This document shows positions 10,092-17,367 of a stretch of DNA of 64,000 nucleotides, one piece after another. The stretch is from NCBI RefSeq assembly GCF_034479615.1, contig NZ_CP140255.1:1860001-1924000 (forward strand), in the 5' to 3' direction. The stretch is from Vreelandella neptunia. Its GTDB lineage: Bacteria > Pseudomonadota > Gammaproteobacteria > Pseudomonadales > Halomonadaceae. Within the stretch, counting starts at the first letter, position 1; every line of letters begins with the position of its first letter. The notes under the pieces are model-generated. The model worked only from the letters and a program-made list of their open reading frames with translations, was not told the origin of the DNA and ran no database searches. Both the position numbers and the translations under genes were made by a program.

Positions 10092-10383
10092 GCTGGTCAC
10101 CTCCGATCATTTTCCCGGCGTCGGCAATATGGTTCAGCGGGCGCGCTAGCGGTGAGCGTTTGGCCTGCTCGATGTAGCTGGCGCGGGCCTCTTGCTCTTG
10201 GCGTTCGCGAACGGCGTCGCTGACGCTTCCGCGCTTTTGGTGGGCAATGAGATCCATGCCTCGCTTGCCCGCTAGGTGGCGGCTGTAAACGGTGCCCTTG
10301 GGCAGCTGGTAGCGTTGAGCAAGCCTGTTTAGCTCGATCTGCTCGCCCGTGTGTGGGTCGGTTGTCATGATGGGGTCATGCAT
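10084..10383 (-). CDS. Small phage protein, possible helix-turn-helix
   Basis: A 99-residue basic protein. The stretch LNRLAQRYQLPKGTVYSRHLAGKRG (residues 18-42) looks like a helix-turn-helix, as in small phage regulators or nuclease cofactors; the C-terminus is a charged helix. It overlaps both neighbours in the coupled early-left operon. Regulatory DNA binding is possible but unproven. Confidence 0.65.
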   Translation of the reverse strand: MHDPIMTTDPHTGEQIELNRLAQRYQLPKGTVYSRHLAGKRGMDLIAHQKRGSVSDAVRERQEQEARASYIEQAKRSPLARPLNHIADAGKMIGGDQHV

Positions 10384-10708
10384 GAATCACCTCCTGTAAC
10401 TCGGTGCGGTGCAGGTCAGCAACGTCCACCACCGTCATGCCGACGCGATGCGCTACGTGCAGCTCAAGGTGCGCGCCTTTCGAGGCTTGCCAGCCGGGTA
10501 GAAGGGCGATGGTGTCGCAGGTCAGCATCTGCTGCAGATCCTGCTTTAAATACTCTTCCCAGCTGAGGTCTTCGCTCTCGCTTTGCTTTTCAGCAGGGTT
10601 CACCACCTCATAGCCCAACGCCCTAAGCTGGTGCGCGGTTAAGTGGAAGGCGCCAAAGTTGAGACCTGGTAGCCCCGTCATGGGGCCGCTGATGTAGATG
10701 CGTTTCAT
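10376..10708 (-). CDS. DUF4406-type nucleotide-metabolism-like protein
   Basis: 110 residues. The start MKRIYISGPMTGLPGLNFGAF and the later CDTIALLPGWQASKGAHLELHVAHRVGM match DUF4406, a Rossmann-like fold related to nucleoside 2-deoxyribosyltransferases. Many phages carry these proteins, perhaps for nucleotide or signalling-nucleotide turnover. It sits between RdgC and small early genes with overlaps. The family call is good; the substrate is unknown. Confidence 0.8.
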   Translation of the reverse strand: MKRIYISGPMTGLPGLNFGAFHLTAHQLRALGYEVVNPAEKQSESEDLSWEEYLKQDLQQMLTCDTIALLPGWQASKGAHLELHVAHRVGMTVVDVADLHRTELQEVIHA

Positions 10709-11631
10709 GCAGTCGGCTCCCGTTGGGTTTCACCGCCTAGCCATTCCACTAGCCGCTCAACGTTCGTGCGAAGGCTGCCCGCCATTAAGATGAAGTCGGT
10801 TTCAAGGCGGGCTAGGGCGTCGTCGCCATCGTCGGCGTGGTCGGCTTCCTCAATGAGGGCGTCACCAAAGCGGATCGACTTGAGCGCTAGATCGTCATGC
10901 AGGATGAACGACAGCTGGCCCTCGATACTTAGCGCTAGCTTCCTTGCTTGGCGCCCGCTTTCGAGCAGCTGCTGCATTTCGTCGCTGTCGAGATCCACCT
11001 GGCGTGCGCGTACCACGCCGTCATCGCCTTTAGCTTTAAGCTCTACGTTATCGCCTAGCTGCAGGTCAGTAGGGCGGCTGGCGGTATCGTCTAGCCAGGT
11101 GGTCATGGCGCGGATGGGCAGCGTCTGAGTTGATAGTGACGTGACCTTGAGACTGCCCAGCGTTTCGCGTAGCAGGTCGAGTACGTCCTCGGCGCGTGAC
11201 CGGCTGCTGGTGTTGACGCCGATCAGCTGGCGCTCGGTGTCCCACCACAGGTCTATCTTTTGGCTGCGCACGAAGGCGCGGGGAAGCAAATTCTCGGTGA
11301 CCTGTTCTTTGAGTGCCGTTTTCTCTTTGCGTGTGACCTTGCGGCCCTCGCTGGCTTCGATCTCGGCGACTTGCTCGTCCACTTCCTCTTTCACTACGGA
11401 AGCGGGGAGCAAGCGCTCTTGGCGTAGGGCGCTGATCAAGCGGTGCCCTTGGATCTCGTGAAGTAGGTGACCGCCACCCAGACGACCCGCTGGCGCTGCC
11501 CAGCCAATGCGGCGTGCGTCAGAATTACCTAAGGGCTTGGCGCGATGTTCATCAAGCACCACTGCCATTTGCTCAGGGCTTAGCAGCTGCTGCTCGTGGA
11601 TGCGGTAGAGGTGTAGGTGTTTGAACCACAT
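10705..11631 (-). CDS. rdgC: Recombination-associated protein RdgC
   Basis: 308 residues, close to the roughly 303 of E. coli RdgC. It starts with the family signature MWFKHLHLYRI and contains GWAAP, the LLPASVVKEEV segment, KIDLWWDTERQLIGVNTSSRSRAEDVLDLLRETLGSL and the C-terminal TDFILMAGSLRTNVERLVEWLGGE. RdgC forms a ring on duplex DNA and limits RecA access. In phages it may protect replicating DNA or modulate recombination. Here it is embedded in the early-left operon, where lambda keeps its own recombination genes; no Exo/Beta or Erf homologue is visible. Confidence 0.92.
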   Translation of the reverse strand: MWFKHLHLYRIHEQQLLSPEQMAVVLDEHRAKPLGNSDARRIGWAAPAGRLGGGHLLHEIQGHRLISALRQERLLPASVVKEEVDEQVAEIEASEGRKVTRKEKTALKEQVTENLLPRAFVRSQKIDLWWDTERQLIGVNTSSRSRAEDVLDLLRETLGSLKVTSLSTQTLPIRAMTTWLDDTASRPTDLQLGDNVELKAKGDDGVVRARQVDLDSDEMQQLLESGRQARKLALSIEGQLSFILHDDLALKSIRFGDALIEEADHADDGDDALARLETDFILMAGSLRTNVERLVEWLGGETQREPTA

Positions 11632-11632
11632 G

Positions 11633-11878
11633 TTAGGCGTCCTCGTTTTCTACTGGGTGGCCAGCACATGAGCCGTCTGGCTTACGTTTGTTACAGTTGC
11701 TGTCGCAAACCAGAAACTCCCGGCCTTCGGCACGCATTTGGCGAAGCTCAGCGCGGGCACCGTCAACGCCCTTGGGGTGGGTGACTATCTCGCCTAGGCG
11801 CTTATCCCCGTATCGCAGCAGCGTCTTGATCGGCATATGGATGTGCCAGCTGGTGGGCGTCTTGGAAGGGCTGCTCAT
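11633..11878 (-). CDS. Small Cys-containing phage protein
   Basis: 81 residues. The N-terminal half is basic and soluble; the C-terminus has CDSNCNKRKPDGSCAGH, possibly a zinc site. It precedes rdgC by one base. The start ATG directly follows the stop codon of the tiny 11879-11962 frame, with AGGA upstream. No family recognised. Confidence 0.6.
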   Translation of the reverse strand: MSSPSKTPTSWHIHMPIKTLLRYGDKRLGEIVTHPKGVDGARAELRQMRAEGREFLVCDSNCNKRKPDGSCAGHPVENEDA

Positions 11879-11962
11879 TTAGCTATCCTTTTGCTTGTTC
11901 TGGTCAGTGCCCTTAGCTGGCGCTGGCTTAAAGATTCGGTCGAATGCGTCTTGGTCGATCAT
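11879..11962 (-). CDS. Possible 27-residue leader-like peptide in the early-left operon
   Basis: ATG frame encoding MIDQDAFDRIFKPAPAKGTD plus seven residues, filling the only notable gap in the operon. Its TAA stop abuts the next ATG, a sign of coupling. There is no good ribosome site of its own, so expression would depend on the gene ending at 11970. Supported by position only. Confidence 0.35.
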   Translation of the reverse strand: MIDQDAFDRIFKPAPAKGTDQNKQKDS

Positions 11963-11969
11963 GTGCGGC

Positions 11970-12329
11970 TCAGTGAACGGTGTTGATGTATGGCGCTTCG
12001 TGGCAATCGTTAGCGTTTAGCCAGTCAAAGCGAGTGTCGGGTCTGCCATTGGCCTTGATGAAGTCGCCCGCCTCGATCAGGAAGTCATGGCGGCTGGAGT
12101 AGGCGCACAGCTTTTTGAGGCTTTTCATAACGGTCACAAAGTACATGGCGTGGACTTCTCGATCTGATAGGGTCTTCAGCTTGCTTCCAGTGCCGTCGCA
12201 CTCCAGGCAATCACGTTCGCAACAGGGGCATTCGCCTGTGCCGTCGCATTCGGCGCATTCAAGCTCCTGCTCTTTGATGTCTTCACCAAGCGCGGCTGAG
12301 TATTCAGGTAGAGAGATCGTAGTGATCAT
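11970..12329 (-). CDS. Phage protein with double CxxCxGxG zinc knuckle
   Basis: 119 residues. Residues 24-47 hold CAECDGTGECPCCERDCLEC plus DGTG, two DnaJ-like zinc knuckles with an extra Cys pair. A helical C-terminal half follows (AMYFVTVMKSLKKLCAYSSRHDFLIEAGDFIK). It overlaps the upstream gene by 4 bp. It is paralogous in style to 6200-6712, but the sequences are not otherwise alike. Function unknown. Confidence 0.7.
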   Translation of the reverse strand: MITTISLPEYSAALGEDIKEQELECAECDGTGECPCCERDCLECDGTGSKLKTLSDREVHAMYFVTVMKSLKKLCAYSSRHDFLIEAGDFIKANGRPDTRFDWLNANDCHEAPYINTVH

Positions 12330-13381
12330 GCTGCCTCCTCAAGCGGTACCGCCTTGGTGAGTTCGTCTTCAATCAGATAGCTACCCAGCTCGGCGCGGGT
12401 GTATTTGCCTGCGTCGTTGGCGCTGTTGCGATAGCCACAGAAATTGGGCGCATACCACGCGGAGTGGCCTTTGTGCCAAATCAGGTAAAGGGGTTCGTTT
12501 TCGGGGAACAGGACTTCTTTCAGCACTTGGGCGCGCTTGAAGTCCATTGCCTTGATAGCCTTGGCTAGTTCGCTTTCTAGGCGTTGGCGGCGCTGGCGTT
12601 CATTGCGCTTGACGCGAAGGCAGCCTGGGTTGTGCAGGTAGATCTTGGAGGCTTGGTTGCAAGTAACGCCGTACTTGCCAGTGACTACATACCAGCTCTG
12701 ATTGAGGCTGTAGAACGCGGTGCCGGTAATGATGCGGCCATTGCTATCGAGCGTGTAAACGCGGCAGCCATGAGTGATGGTTTCGCCCTCTGCTGAACGG
12801 GCATTGCATTCCGTGCCGATGCGAGCGTGACCTAGCTCTTCGACATAGTGGCCACTGGAACGCATTTCGCGGTCTACCCACTCAAGAGCAGTGAGCCCAC
12901 CAGGGCCAGGGCGCCGGGTATTGGGGCTGTTGTCTTTAAATCCGTACCCAGCAAACACATTGCACAGGTAATTGCGGATGCGGATGCGGGTGCGCTGCAT
13001 TTCCAGATGAATCAGGAAGGGCATGCGCTGTTCTTTATCGAATTCGTAACGCCCTTTACCGTCTTCGCGGGTAATGTTGGCTACGTCCTGCCACATTTCG
13101 AATTCGATATGGCGACCAGATAGCCCTAAATGCCCTTTCAAATCGCCTTTATGGCAACTGCGGCGGTCATGAGCGATAGGCCGGTAATGCTCTGCCTCAT
13201 CCCACTCAGCGACTGTCCAGCCCAAGCGGTTAAGCTGCTGGATAACGCGCTTAAACACCTGCTTACGGAAAACCTTTTCCCACTCATCCCACTGGGCATT
13301 GCTGGTGCGCTTCGGCTCTTCCCAAATGTGTAGGTCTGCATCGCCAAAGGTCACGGTTCCTGAACGGTTAATCTGTGCCAT
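12326..13381 (-). CDS. Large hypothetical phage protein with a UVR-like motif
   Basis: 351 residues and no family recognised as a whole. Near residues 280-305 is RLESELAKAIKAMDFKRAQV followed by LKEVLF, which matches the UVR motif that joins UvrB and UvrC (Leu-Glu, Ala, hydrophobic-Asp-Phe, Ala spacing). The start at 13381 has GAGG eight bases upstream; the longer frame to 13552 overlaps the next gene and was rejected. It is the largest unassigned gene in the early-left operon. A link to UvrB or DNA repair is only suggested. Confidence 0.65.
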   Translation of the reverse strand: MAQINRSGTVTFGDADLHIWEEPKRTSNAQWDEWEKVFRKQVFKRVIQQLNRLGWTVAEWDEAEHYRPIAHDRRSCHKGDLKGHLGLSGRHIEFEMWQDVANITREDGKGRYEFDKEQRMPFLIHLEMQRTRIRIRNYLCNVFAGYGFKDNSPNTRRPGPGGLTALEWVDREMRSSGHYVEELGHARIGTECNARSAEGETITHGCRVYTLDSNGRIITGTAFYSLNQSWYVVTGKYGVTCNQASKIYLHNPGCLRVKRNERQRRQRLESELAKAIKAMDFKRAQVLKEVLFPENEPLYLIWHKGHSAWYAPNFCGYRNSANDAGKYTRAELGSYLIEDELTKAVPLEEAA

Positions 13382-13391
13382 CGTCATCACC

Positions 13392-13718
13392 TCAAAACTG
13401 AACAAACTGGTTGAAAGGCACGGTCTCGGGCATGGCCAGCCGTGCGGGGGAAACGTCAGTGGGTAGCGCTGGCCCTGCTGGGCGCATACCTGGGCATTGC
13501 TCGGGTACGTTGATGCTGTCGTCCCAGTCGCGGTGGCCCACGCGCTGCTCAAGCGGTACGCCGCGCGCCTTCTCTGCCTCGAATACCGCTACGCCTTCGC
13601 AGTAGGCAAGCACATCACGCTCTTGGTCTTCGGCTTCGCCCTCGGCTAGCATTCCCATGGCGGCGACGACCGCGAGCAGGGCTATTGCCAATTTGGTGTT
13701 GGTGCGTTGAGTGCTCAT
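13392..13718 (-). CDS. Membrane-anchored or exported small phage protein
   Basis: 108 residues. MSTQRTNTKLAIALLAVVAA plus the next residues form an N-terminal signal anchor, followed by an acidic and then a Pro-rich region with two Cys. The body is probably periplasmic. The start at 13718 overlaps the upstream gene by 4 bp (ATGA). Periplasmic early phage proteins can affect the envelope or superinfection, but nothing specific is visible. Confidence 0.6.
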   Translation of the reverse strand: MSTQRTNTKLAIALLAVVAAMGMLAEGEAEDQERDVLAYCEGVAVFEAEKARGVPLEQRVGHRDWDDSINVPEQCPGMRPAGPALPTDVSPARLAMPETVPFNQFVQF

Positions 13719-14020
13719 GCGGCTAGCTCCTGTGTTGGGCCATCGGTTTCCAGCGGGTGGCGCTGTAGGTTGATGCGCTGTTCTACGTGAGCGCCCCACA
13801 GCACATCGCGCAGTGCGTTACGGGCGGCTAGTTCAGTGGGTAGCGGGGCGCTCATACGCACGATGATTTTTGTGCCTTCCTTGCCGATGAAAGCGGGCAG
13901 ATAGCCGCCGCCGAGTACGGGCTCGGCATAAATCACGGTGCCGTGCAGGGTGTAGCCGTCTTGCATGGCGAACAGCCGCCAGTGATTGATGACGAACTTG
14001 AGGCTAATGACGTGGTTCAT
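13715..14020 (-). CDS. Small hypothetical phage protein
   Basis: 101 residues of mixed alpha/beta character (GYTLHGTVIYAEPVLGGGYLPAFIG, then ALRDVLWGAHVEQRINLQRH). It is coupled by ATGA overlaps to both neighbours in the early-left operon. No motif or family recognised. Confidence 0.6.
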   Translation of the reverse strand: MNHVISLKFVINHWRLFAMQDGYTLHGTVIYAEPVLGGGYLPAFIGKEGTKIIVRMSAPLPTELAARNALRDVLWGAHVEQRINLQRHPLETDGPTQELAA

Positions 14021-14352
14021 TGGGCACCGCCTTGCTTTTTGGCATCGTTAACGACTTCCATCACGGCCTTAATGTCGCCTGCGCTGATCGTTCCCCCTGT
14101 TTTCTCAGCACCAGCGACGCATCGGGCTAGGCTTTTCATTACGGTCTTTAGCCAAACGGTGTCGTCGTTGGTGAGGCTTTGGGCGTGCTCGAATTCCAGT
14201 GTGTCGCGGGACTTGTCGAGCATGGCGGCGTAGTGATCGAGCGCTACCGGCTCGATTAGGGTGCCTTTGGTGCGGGCCGCTTCGGCTTCTTCTCGCAAAG
14301 TGCGAGCCATGCCTTTGATGCGCAGCAGCGCTTGTTGGGTGTCAAAGCTCAT
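14017..14352 (-). CDS. Small helical phage protein
   Basis: 111 residues, mostly helix (MARTLREEAEAARTKGTLIE and TVWLKTVMKSLARCVAGAEK). It overlaps the first gene of the early-left operon and the next by 4 bp. No family recognised. Confidence 0.6.
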   Translation of the reverse strand: MSFDTQQALLRIKGMARTLREEAEAARTKGTLIEPVALDHYAAMLDKSRDTLEFEHAQSLTNDDTVWLKTVMKSLARCVAGAEKTGGTISAGDIKAVMEVVNDAKKQGGAQ

Positions 14353-14750
14353 GCGAACAGGCTCCCATCCAAACGCTGATTGATCCGCGCGGTGACGCTG
14401 CTATGGGTGCGAGTACGTGTTGGCTGACGATGGCGCATGGCGTCCATGTCGGGGTTGATGCCGCTGATAAGCAGGGCGACGAGTAGCGGGGCGATCCAGC
14501 CGCGTTTCATCCCTTCAGCAACGGCAGCGGCAGCGCGATAAGCGCCTAAATGGCTGTATAGGGCTTCGGCAACGGTGCGCACAGAGGCGGGTGATACACC
14601 GCGTAGCTTGGCGATTTCTTTTTGAGTGAGGCCTGCCGCTAGGCCTGCTGCTACTTGTGCCTGAACAAGCGTCGGTAAGCCGCTTTTACGTGCGCCGTAC
14701 TGGCAGCGCCAGCCTGCGAACGTAACGTGTTGTGTGGTTGGTGATTGCAT
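14349..14750 (-). CDS. LuxR-type helix-turn-helix protein, first early-left gene
   Basis: 133 residues. Residues 35-75 (GLAAGLTQKEIAKLRGVSPASVRTVAEALY and on) match the GerE/LuxR DNA-binding fold: TQKEIA as the first helix, VSPASVRT as recognition turn. A hydrophobic C-terminal part includes WIAPLLVALLISG. As first gene behind the PL-like promoter it is placed like lambda N or an early regulator. It could control the left operon or the lysis-lysogeny decision. The family call is moderate, the role inferred. Confidence 0.65.
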   Translation of the reverse strand: MQSPTTQHVTFAGWRCQYGARKSGLPTLVQAQVAAGLAAGLTQKEIAKLRGVSPASVRTVAEALYSHLGAYRAAAAVAEGMKRGWIAPLLVALLISGINPDMDAMRHRQPTRTRTHSSVTARINQRLDGSLFA

Positions 14751-14783
14751 TGATTGATCCCCGGCCTGATTCGTTATGAATTA

Positions 14784-14824
14784 AATATGAACCAATGGTT
14801 GTTTTAAGTCAACAACCATTAGTT
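14784..14824 (-). promoter_or_regulatory. PL-like early-left promoter with two repressor operators
   Basis: On the minus strand TTGACT (14807-14812) and CATATT (14784-14789) are separated by exactly 17 bases. The operator AACCAATGGTT (14790-14800) fills the spacer end and abuts the -10 box; a second, imperfect copy (14814-14824, one mismatch) lies just upstream of -35. The same 11-mer occurs twice in the cI-cro gap, so CI should shut this promoter in the lysogen. Confidence 0.8.
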
Positions 14825-14922
14825 GGTATTTGTTGTGTGCGTAAACAAATCCGTTTCTATGGGCGGTTAGATCAGGTTCAGGCTCAGGGGGGGTAAAGGT
14901 GCGCGTGGCTGAGGCTTAGGCA

Positions 14923-14950
14923 CAAAAAAACCGCCTCGATGGGCGGTTTG
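14923..14950 (-). terminator. Terminator of the cI-kinase lysogenic operon
   Basis: ACCGCC, loop TCGATG, GGCGGT form a stem; on the minus strand it is followed by seven T residues. It lies directly after the stop codon of the 14971-15294 gene and separates the lysogenic operon from the PL-like promoter. Confidence 0.8.
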
Positions 14951-14970
14951 TGCAGAGCAGCGTTAGTGTT

Positions 14971-15294
14971 TTATAAAGCAGCGGGTAGGAAACGCATGAT
15001 AGCGAAGACAAGCGCTCCAGCGGCGATAACGGTACCTACTCCCCACTGAATCATACTGACTTTGGTCTCGGCCAGGTCAGCTTTGGTGGCAAGGGTATCT
15101 AGTTTCGTGTTGATAGCGTCGAACTTTGCATCAATGGTATCAAAGCGACCTTCCAATCGGGCGAGCGTAACCTTAATCTCGCCTACGTCGCGTTCTAGAT
15201 GCTCAACACGTGGTGTTAGGTGATCGTTCATAGGGGGTTCGCCTCCAGAGCCGTTGCCGCCCTTGCCTGGAAGGTAGCTCACTTTATTCGACAC
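14971..15294 (-). CDS. Tail-anchored coiled-coil membrane protein
   Basis: 107 residues with a Gly-rich start, a long heptad region RVEHLERDVGEIKVTLARLE through TKLDTLATKADLAETKVSM, and one C-terminal membrane helix (WGVGTVIAAGALVFAIMRFL). The body would face the cytosol. The GTG start at 15294 has AGGAG seven bases upstream and overlaps the zinc-ribbon gene by 11 bp. As last gene of the cI operon it occupies roughly the place of membrane protein RexB in lambda. Similar proteins occur as holin-like or exclusion proteins in other prophages; no family certain. Confidence 0.7.
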   Translation of the reverse strand: MSNKVSYLPGKGGNGSGGEPPMNDHLTPRVEHLERDVGEIKVTLARLEGRFDTIDAKFDAINTKLDTLATKADLAETKVSMIQWGVGTVIAAGALVFAIMRFLPAAL

Positions 15295-15583
15295 TGTGAG
15301 ACTCCTCTTCGATCCAGGCTAAAATCCACTTTTTAGAAAAAGTACGCAGATTTCCACAGTTTTGGCAAACAAAAGCAGCAACTTGAACAACGGAGTCAGG
15401 TGAAGCTGTAGAGTGAGATAACTTCATGTCCATTATGTGAAGAGGTTCATCTGGGCCATGAGACAAAATCATAATGTCATTTTCACCACAAGATGGGCAA
15501 ATTCTAGTAATATTTTTTGCTTCTATGTAGTTATCTAAATCCTGACCCTTGAGCTCTCGTGCTCTTGGCGCTGTTTCTTCCAT
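15284..15583 (-). CDS. Zinc-ribbon protein of the lysogenic operon
   Basis: 99 residues with CPSCGEND (residue 29 on) and CQNCGNLR (about 73 on), a two-knuckle zinc ribbon. It ends in an aromatic acidic tail. Base composition is more AT-rich than neighbouring genes, hinting at separate acquisition. Start at 15583 has AAGG upstream; it follows the DUF3037-like gene by 30 bp and overlaps the tail-anchored gene. Function unknown. Confidence 0.7.
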   Translation of the reverse strand: MEETAPRARELKGQDLDNYIEAKNITRICPSCGENDIMILSHGPDEPLHIMDMKLSHSTASPDSVVQVAAFVCQNCGNLRTFSKKWILAWIEEESHSVE

Positions 15584-15613
15584 AAATACCTTCTCTAATG
15601 TAAGCCTGATTTG

Positions 15614-16492
15614 CTAAGCCGCACCGCGCTCACGCCACCATTTAATGGTCTGCTCAGCCAGGCCTGCTGTTGAGTCATCACGAAGCACCACCACTCCGGA
15701 TCGCTCAAAGCGTTCAAGTTTACGGTAGGCCGTTCTTTCAACATGCTCTCGCTCTTTCGCTGAGAGGCCACTCTTGTCGTTGGGGATTAACACCGACATC
15801 GCGGCCTGTCGCTGACTGTTGCTGGCCACAAGCGAAAGATCGGCGCCTGCTTGGAGTATATTGTTTTCAACCACCATGGGGCTTTTGTACCACGCTGATA
15901 CCACCGATCCTACGGCATTGGTAGACAGCAGTGGCACCTCTACGTCAATGGTGCGGCCATTGTTGAGGGGTAATCGCAAGGGCTGATCCTGAATTACGCG
16001 ACTGGCGTTAAACCCCAACTGCTCTTTCATTAATTCAAGCACGCTGCTACACACTTTGCTTGAAGAGCGATAACGAAATTGAGAGGGCGCTTGGTTCTTG
16101 CGTGGCCTTGCGAGCGTGACCACATCTTCGAAAAAGGCATCCACGATGCTTTCAGCGTCTTCACCCTGGGCGAAAAGGGAGGGGCCAAGCCGAATAGTGT
16201 CGCTGAGTCTATCGGGTAAATCGCCCTTAGTTGCGATTAGACTGTCTTCAATGTCCATCAGCAGGTGCTGTAAATGGGCCTGATTGATCCGTGTGTCGTA
16301 CAAGCACTTAAGGCGCTCAAACGTGTCGAGCATGCGCACTTCTACGCTGGCGCCATCAGCAAACACCACGCCTACATTCAAGAACTCACAGGCCGTGTCA
16401 TCCAGGCACAAGCTTATGGGCCGCCAGTTGCCGGAGACGGGAAGCGGTGACTCAGCGGTGAGTGTTTTTTTAAGTCGAGCTGCCAACGTCAT
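15614..16492 (-). CDS. DUF3037-like partner of the HipA-like kinase
   Basis: 292 residues. The N-terminal part contains ACEFLNVGVVFADGASVEVR, matching the E-F-x-N-V-G-V-V signature of DUF3037, a domain known to be encoded beside HipA-like kinases. The C-terminal two thirds is not recognised and makes it longer than minimal DUF3037 proteins. It overlaps the kinase gene by 4 bp (ATGA), so the two are translated together. It may be the kinase's substrate, inhibitor or co-effector. The family match is moderate and the function unknown. Confidence 0.65.
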   Translation of the reverse strand: MTLAARLKKTLTAESPLPVSGNWRPISLCLDDTACEFLNVGVVFADGASVEVRMLDTFERLKCLYDTRINQAHLQHLLMDIEDSLIATKGDLPDRLSDTIRLGPSLFAQGEDAESIVDAFFEDVVTLARPRKNQAPSQFRYRSSSKVCSSVLELMKEQLGFNASRVIQDQPLRLPLNNGRTIDVEVPLLSTNAVGSVVSAWYKSPMVVENNILQAGADLSLVASNSQRQAAMSVLIPNDKSGLSAKEREHVERTAYRKLERFERSGVVVLRDDSTAGLAEQTIKWWRERGAA

Positions 16493-17367
16493 GCTATTAG
16501 GCCTATTGCCTTGCGATAATGTGCCGGGTCTAGGCGCTGCTCAAGGAAGTCGAGTACGCAGTCTATTTCGTCGCCCGGTAGGGAGAGGTCAGACAGTGCC
16601 TTGCTGACATCGCCTTGTCCAGTATCGCTGAATGAAATGTTGAACCCATTATAGGCTAAAGCGCGCTCACTCATATTTGGCAATTTTTGATTCCAGCCAG
16701 GCTCGCCTAATTCCGCCCAACTGGCCATCTGATTGCCTGCCTGTCGATGAACGAGAAAACGTAACGCTTGGGATTGCCATCCGCGTGAGGTGAACAGTCT
16801 GCCGTGGTCGATAAGTGCCACTGAAACGCTGCTGGCGCTGAGTACATTGCCGGGATTACGGTCGGTGTTAAGTGTCCATTCATCAAAAGAGACCAGCTTC
16901 GGGAGGTCTTTGCGTTTCAGCAGGTCTTTGGCAATACGGGACTTGATACGCTCTTCGAGATCTTCACTGGCGATGCCTGTCGTGTGCTGAACCACCAGGT
17001 CTGGGAAGCACATATCTTCACTAAACCAGGCAATAAATTCTGATTGCGGTGGCCCTGCGGTTTCTTCATCCGCTTGTTTAAGCACTTCAAGGGGAATTTG
17101 CTTACGGGTAAGCAGTATTACTCCCGCCGTATTAGCAACTTTGAATCCACAGGCCCGCGCCAGCGCGTAACCAATTGCCTCGCTGTACGCCTCTTGGTTG
17201 GTGACTACCGCATTATTTTCTTTTACATGGTCGGGCAGCAGCTTGATAAAGCAGCGGCGGCTTTCACCTTCTACGTGAATGCGAGCTTTGAATATCGGGT
17301 TAATCCCTGGGCGTGTCGGGCTTGGTAGCTGGCCCTGGAGCGCCGTTCCCTTGAGTAGATGAATCAT
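16489..17367 (-). CDS. HipA-like kinase in the rex position behind cI
   Basis: 292 residues with the HipA_2-like kinase layout. There is a probable ATP-binding Lys42 (RCFIKLLP), an N-lobe helix EAYSEAIGYALARACGFKVA, then the catalytic loop FDEWTLNTDRNPGNVL with Asp169 and Asn174 (the same five-residue spacing as HipA Asp309/Asn314) and the metal-binding ALIDHGRLF (Asp187). All key kinase residues are present, so it looks active. I chose the start at 17367 (GGGGA upstream); it overlaps the end of cI by 68 bp. Co-transcription with cI means expression in the lysogen. Likely a toxin or phage-exclusion effector; this role is inference. Confidence 0.8.
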   Translation of the reverse strand: MIHLLKGTALQGQLPSPTRPGINPIFKARIHVEGESRRCFIKLLPDHVKENNAVVTNQEAYSEAIGYALARACGFKVANTAGVILLTRKQIPLEVLKQADEETAGPPQSEFIAWFSEDMCFPDLVVQHTTGIASEDLEERIKSRIAKDLLKRKDLPKLVSFDEWTLNTDRNPGNVLSASSVSVALIDHGRLFTSRGWQSQALRFLVHRQAGNQMASWAELGEPGWNQKLPNMSERALAYNGFNISFSDTGQGDVSKALSDLSLPGDEIDCVLDFLEQRLDPAHYRKAIGLIA

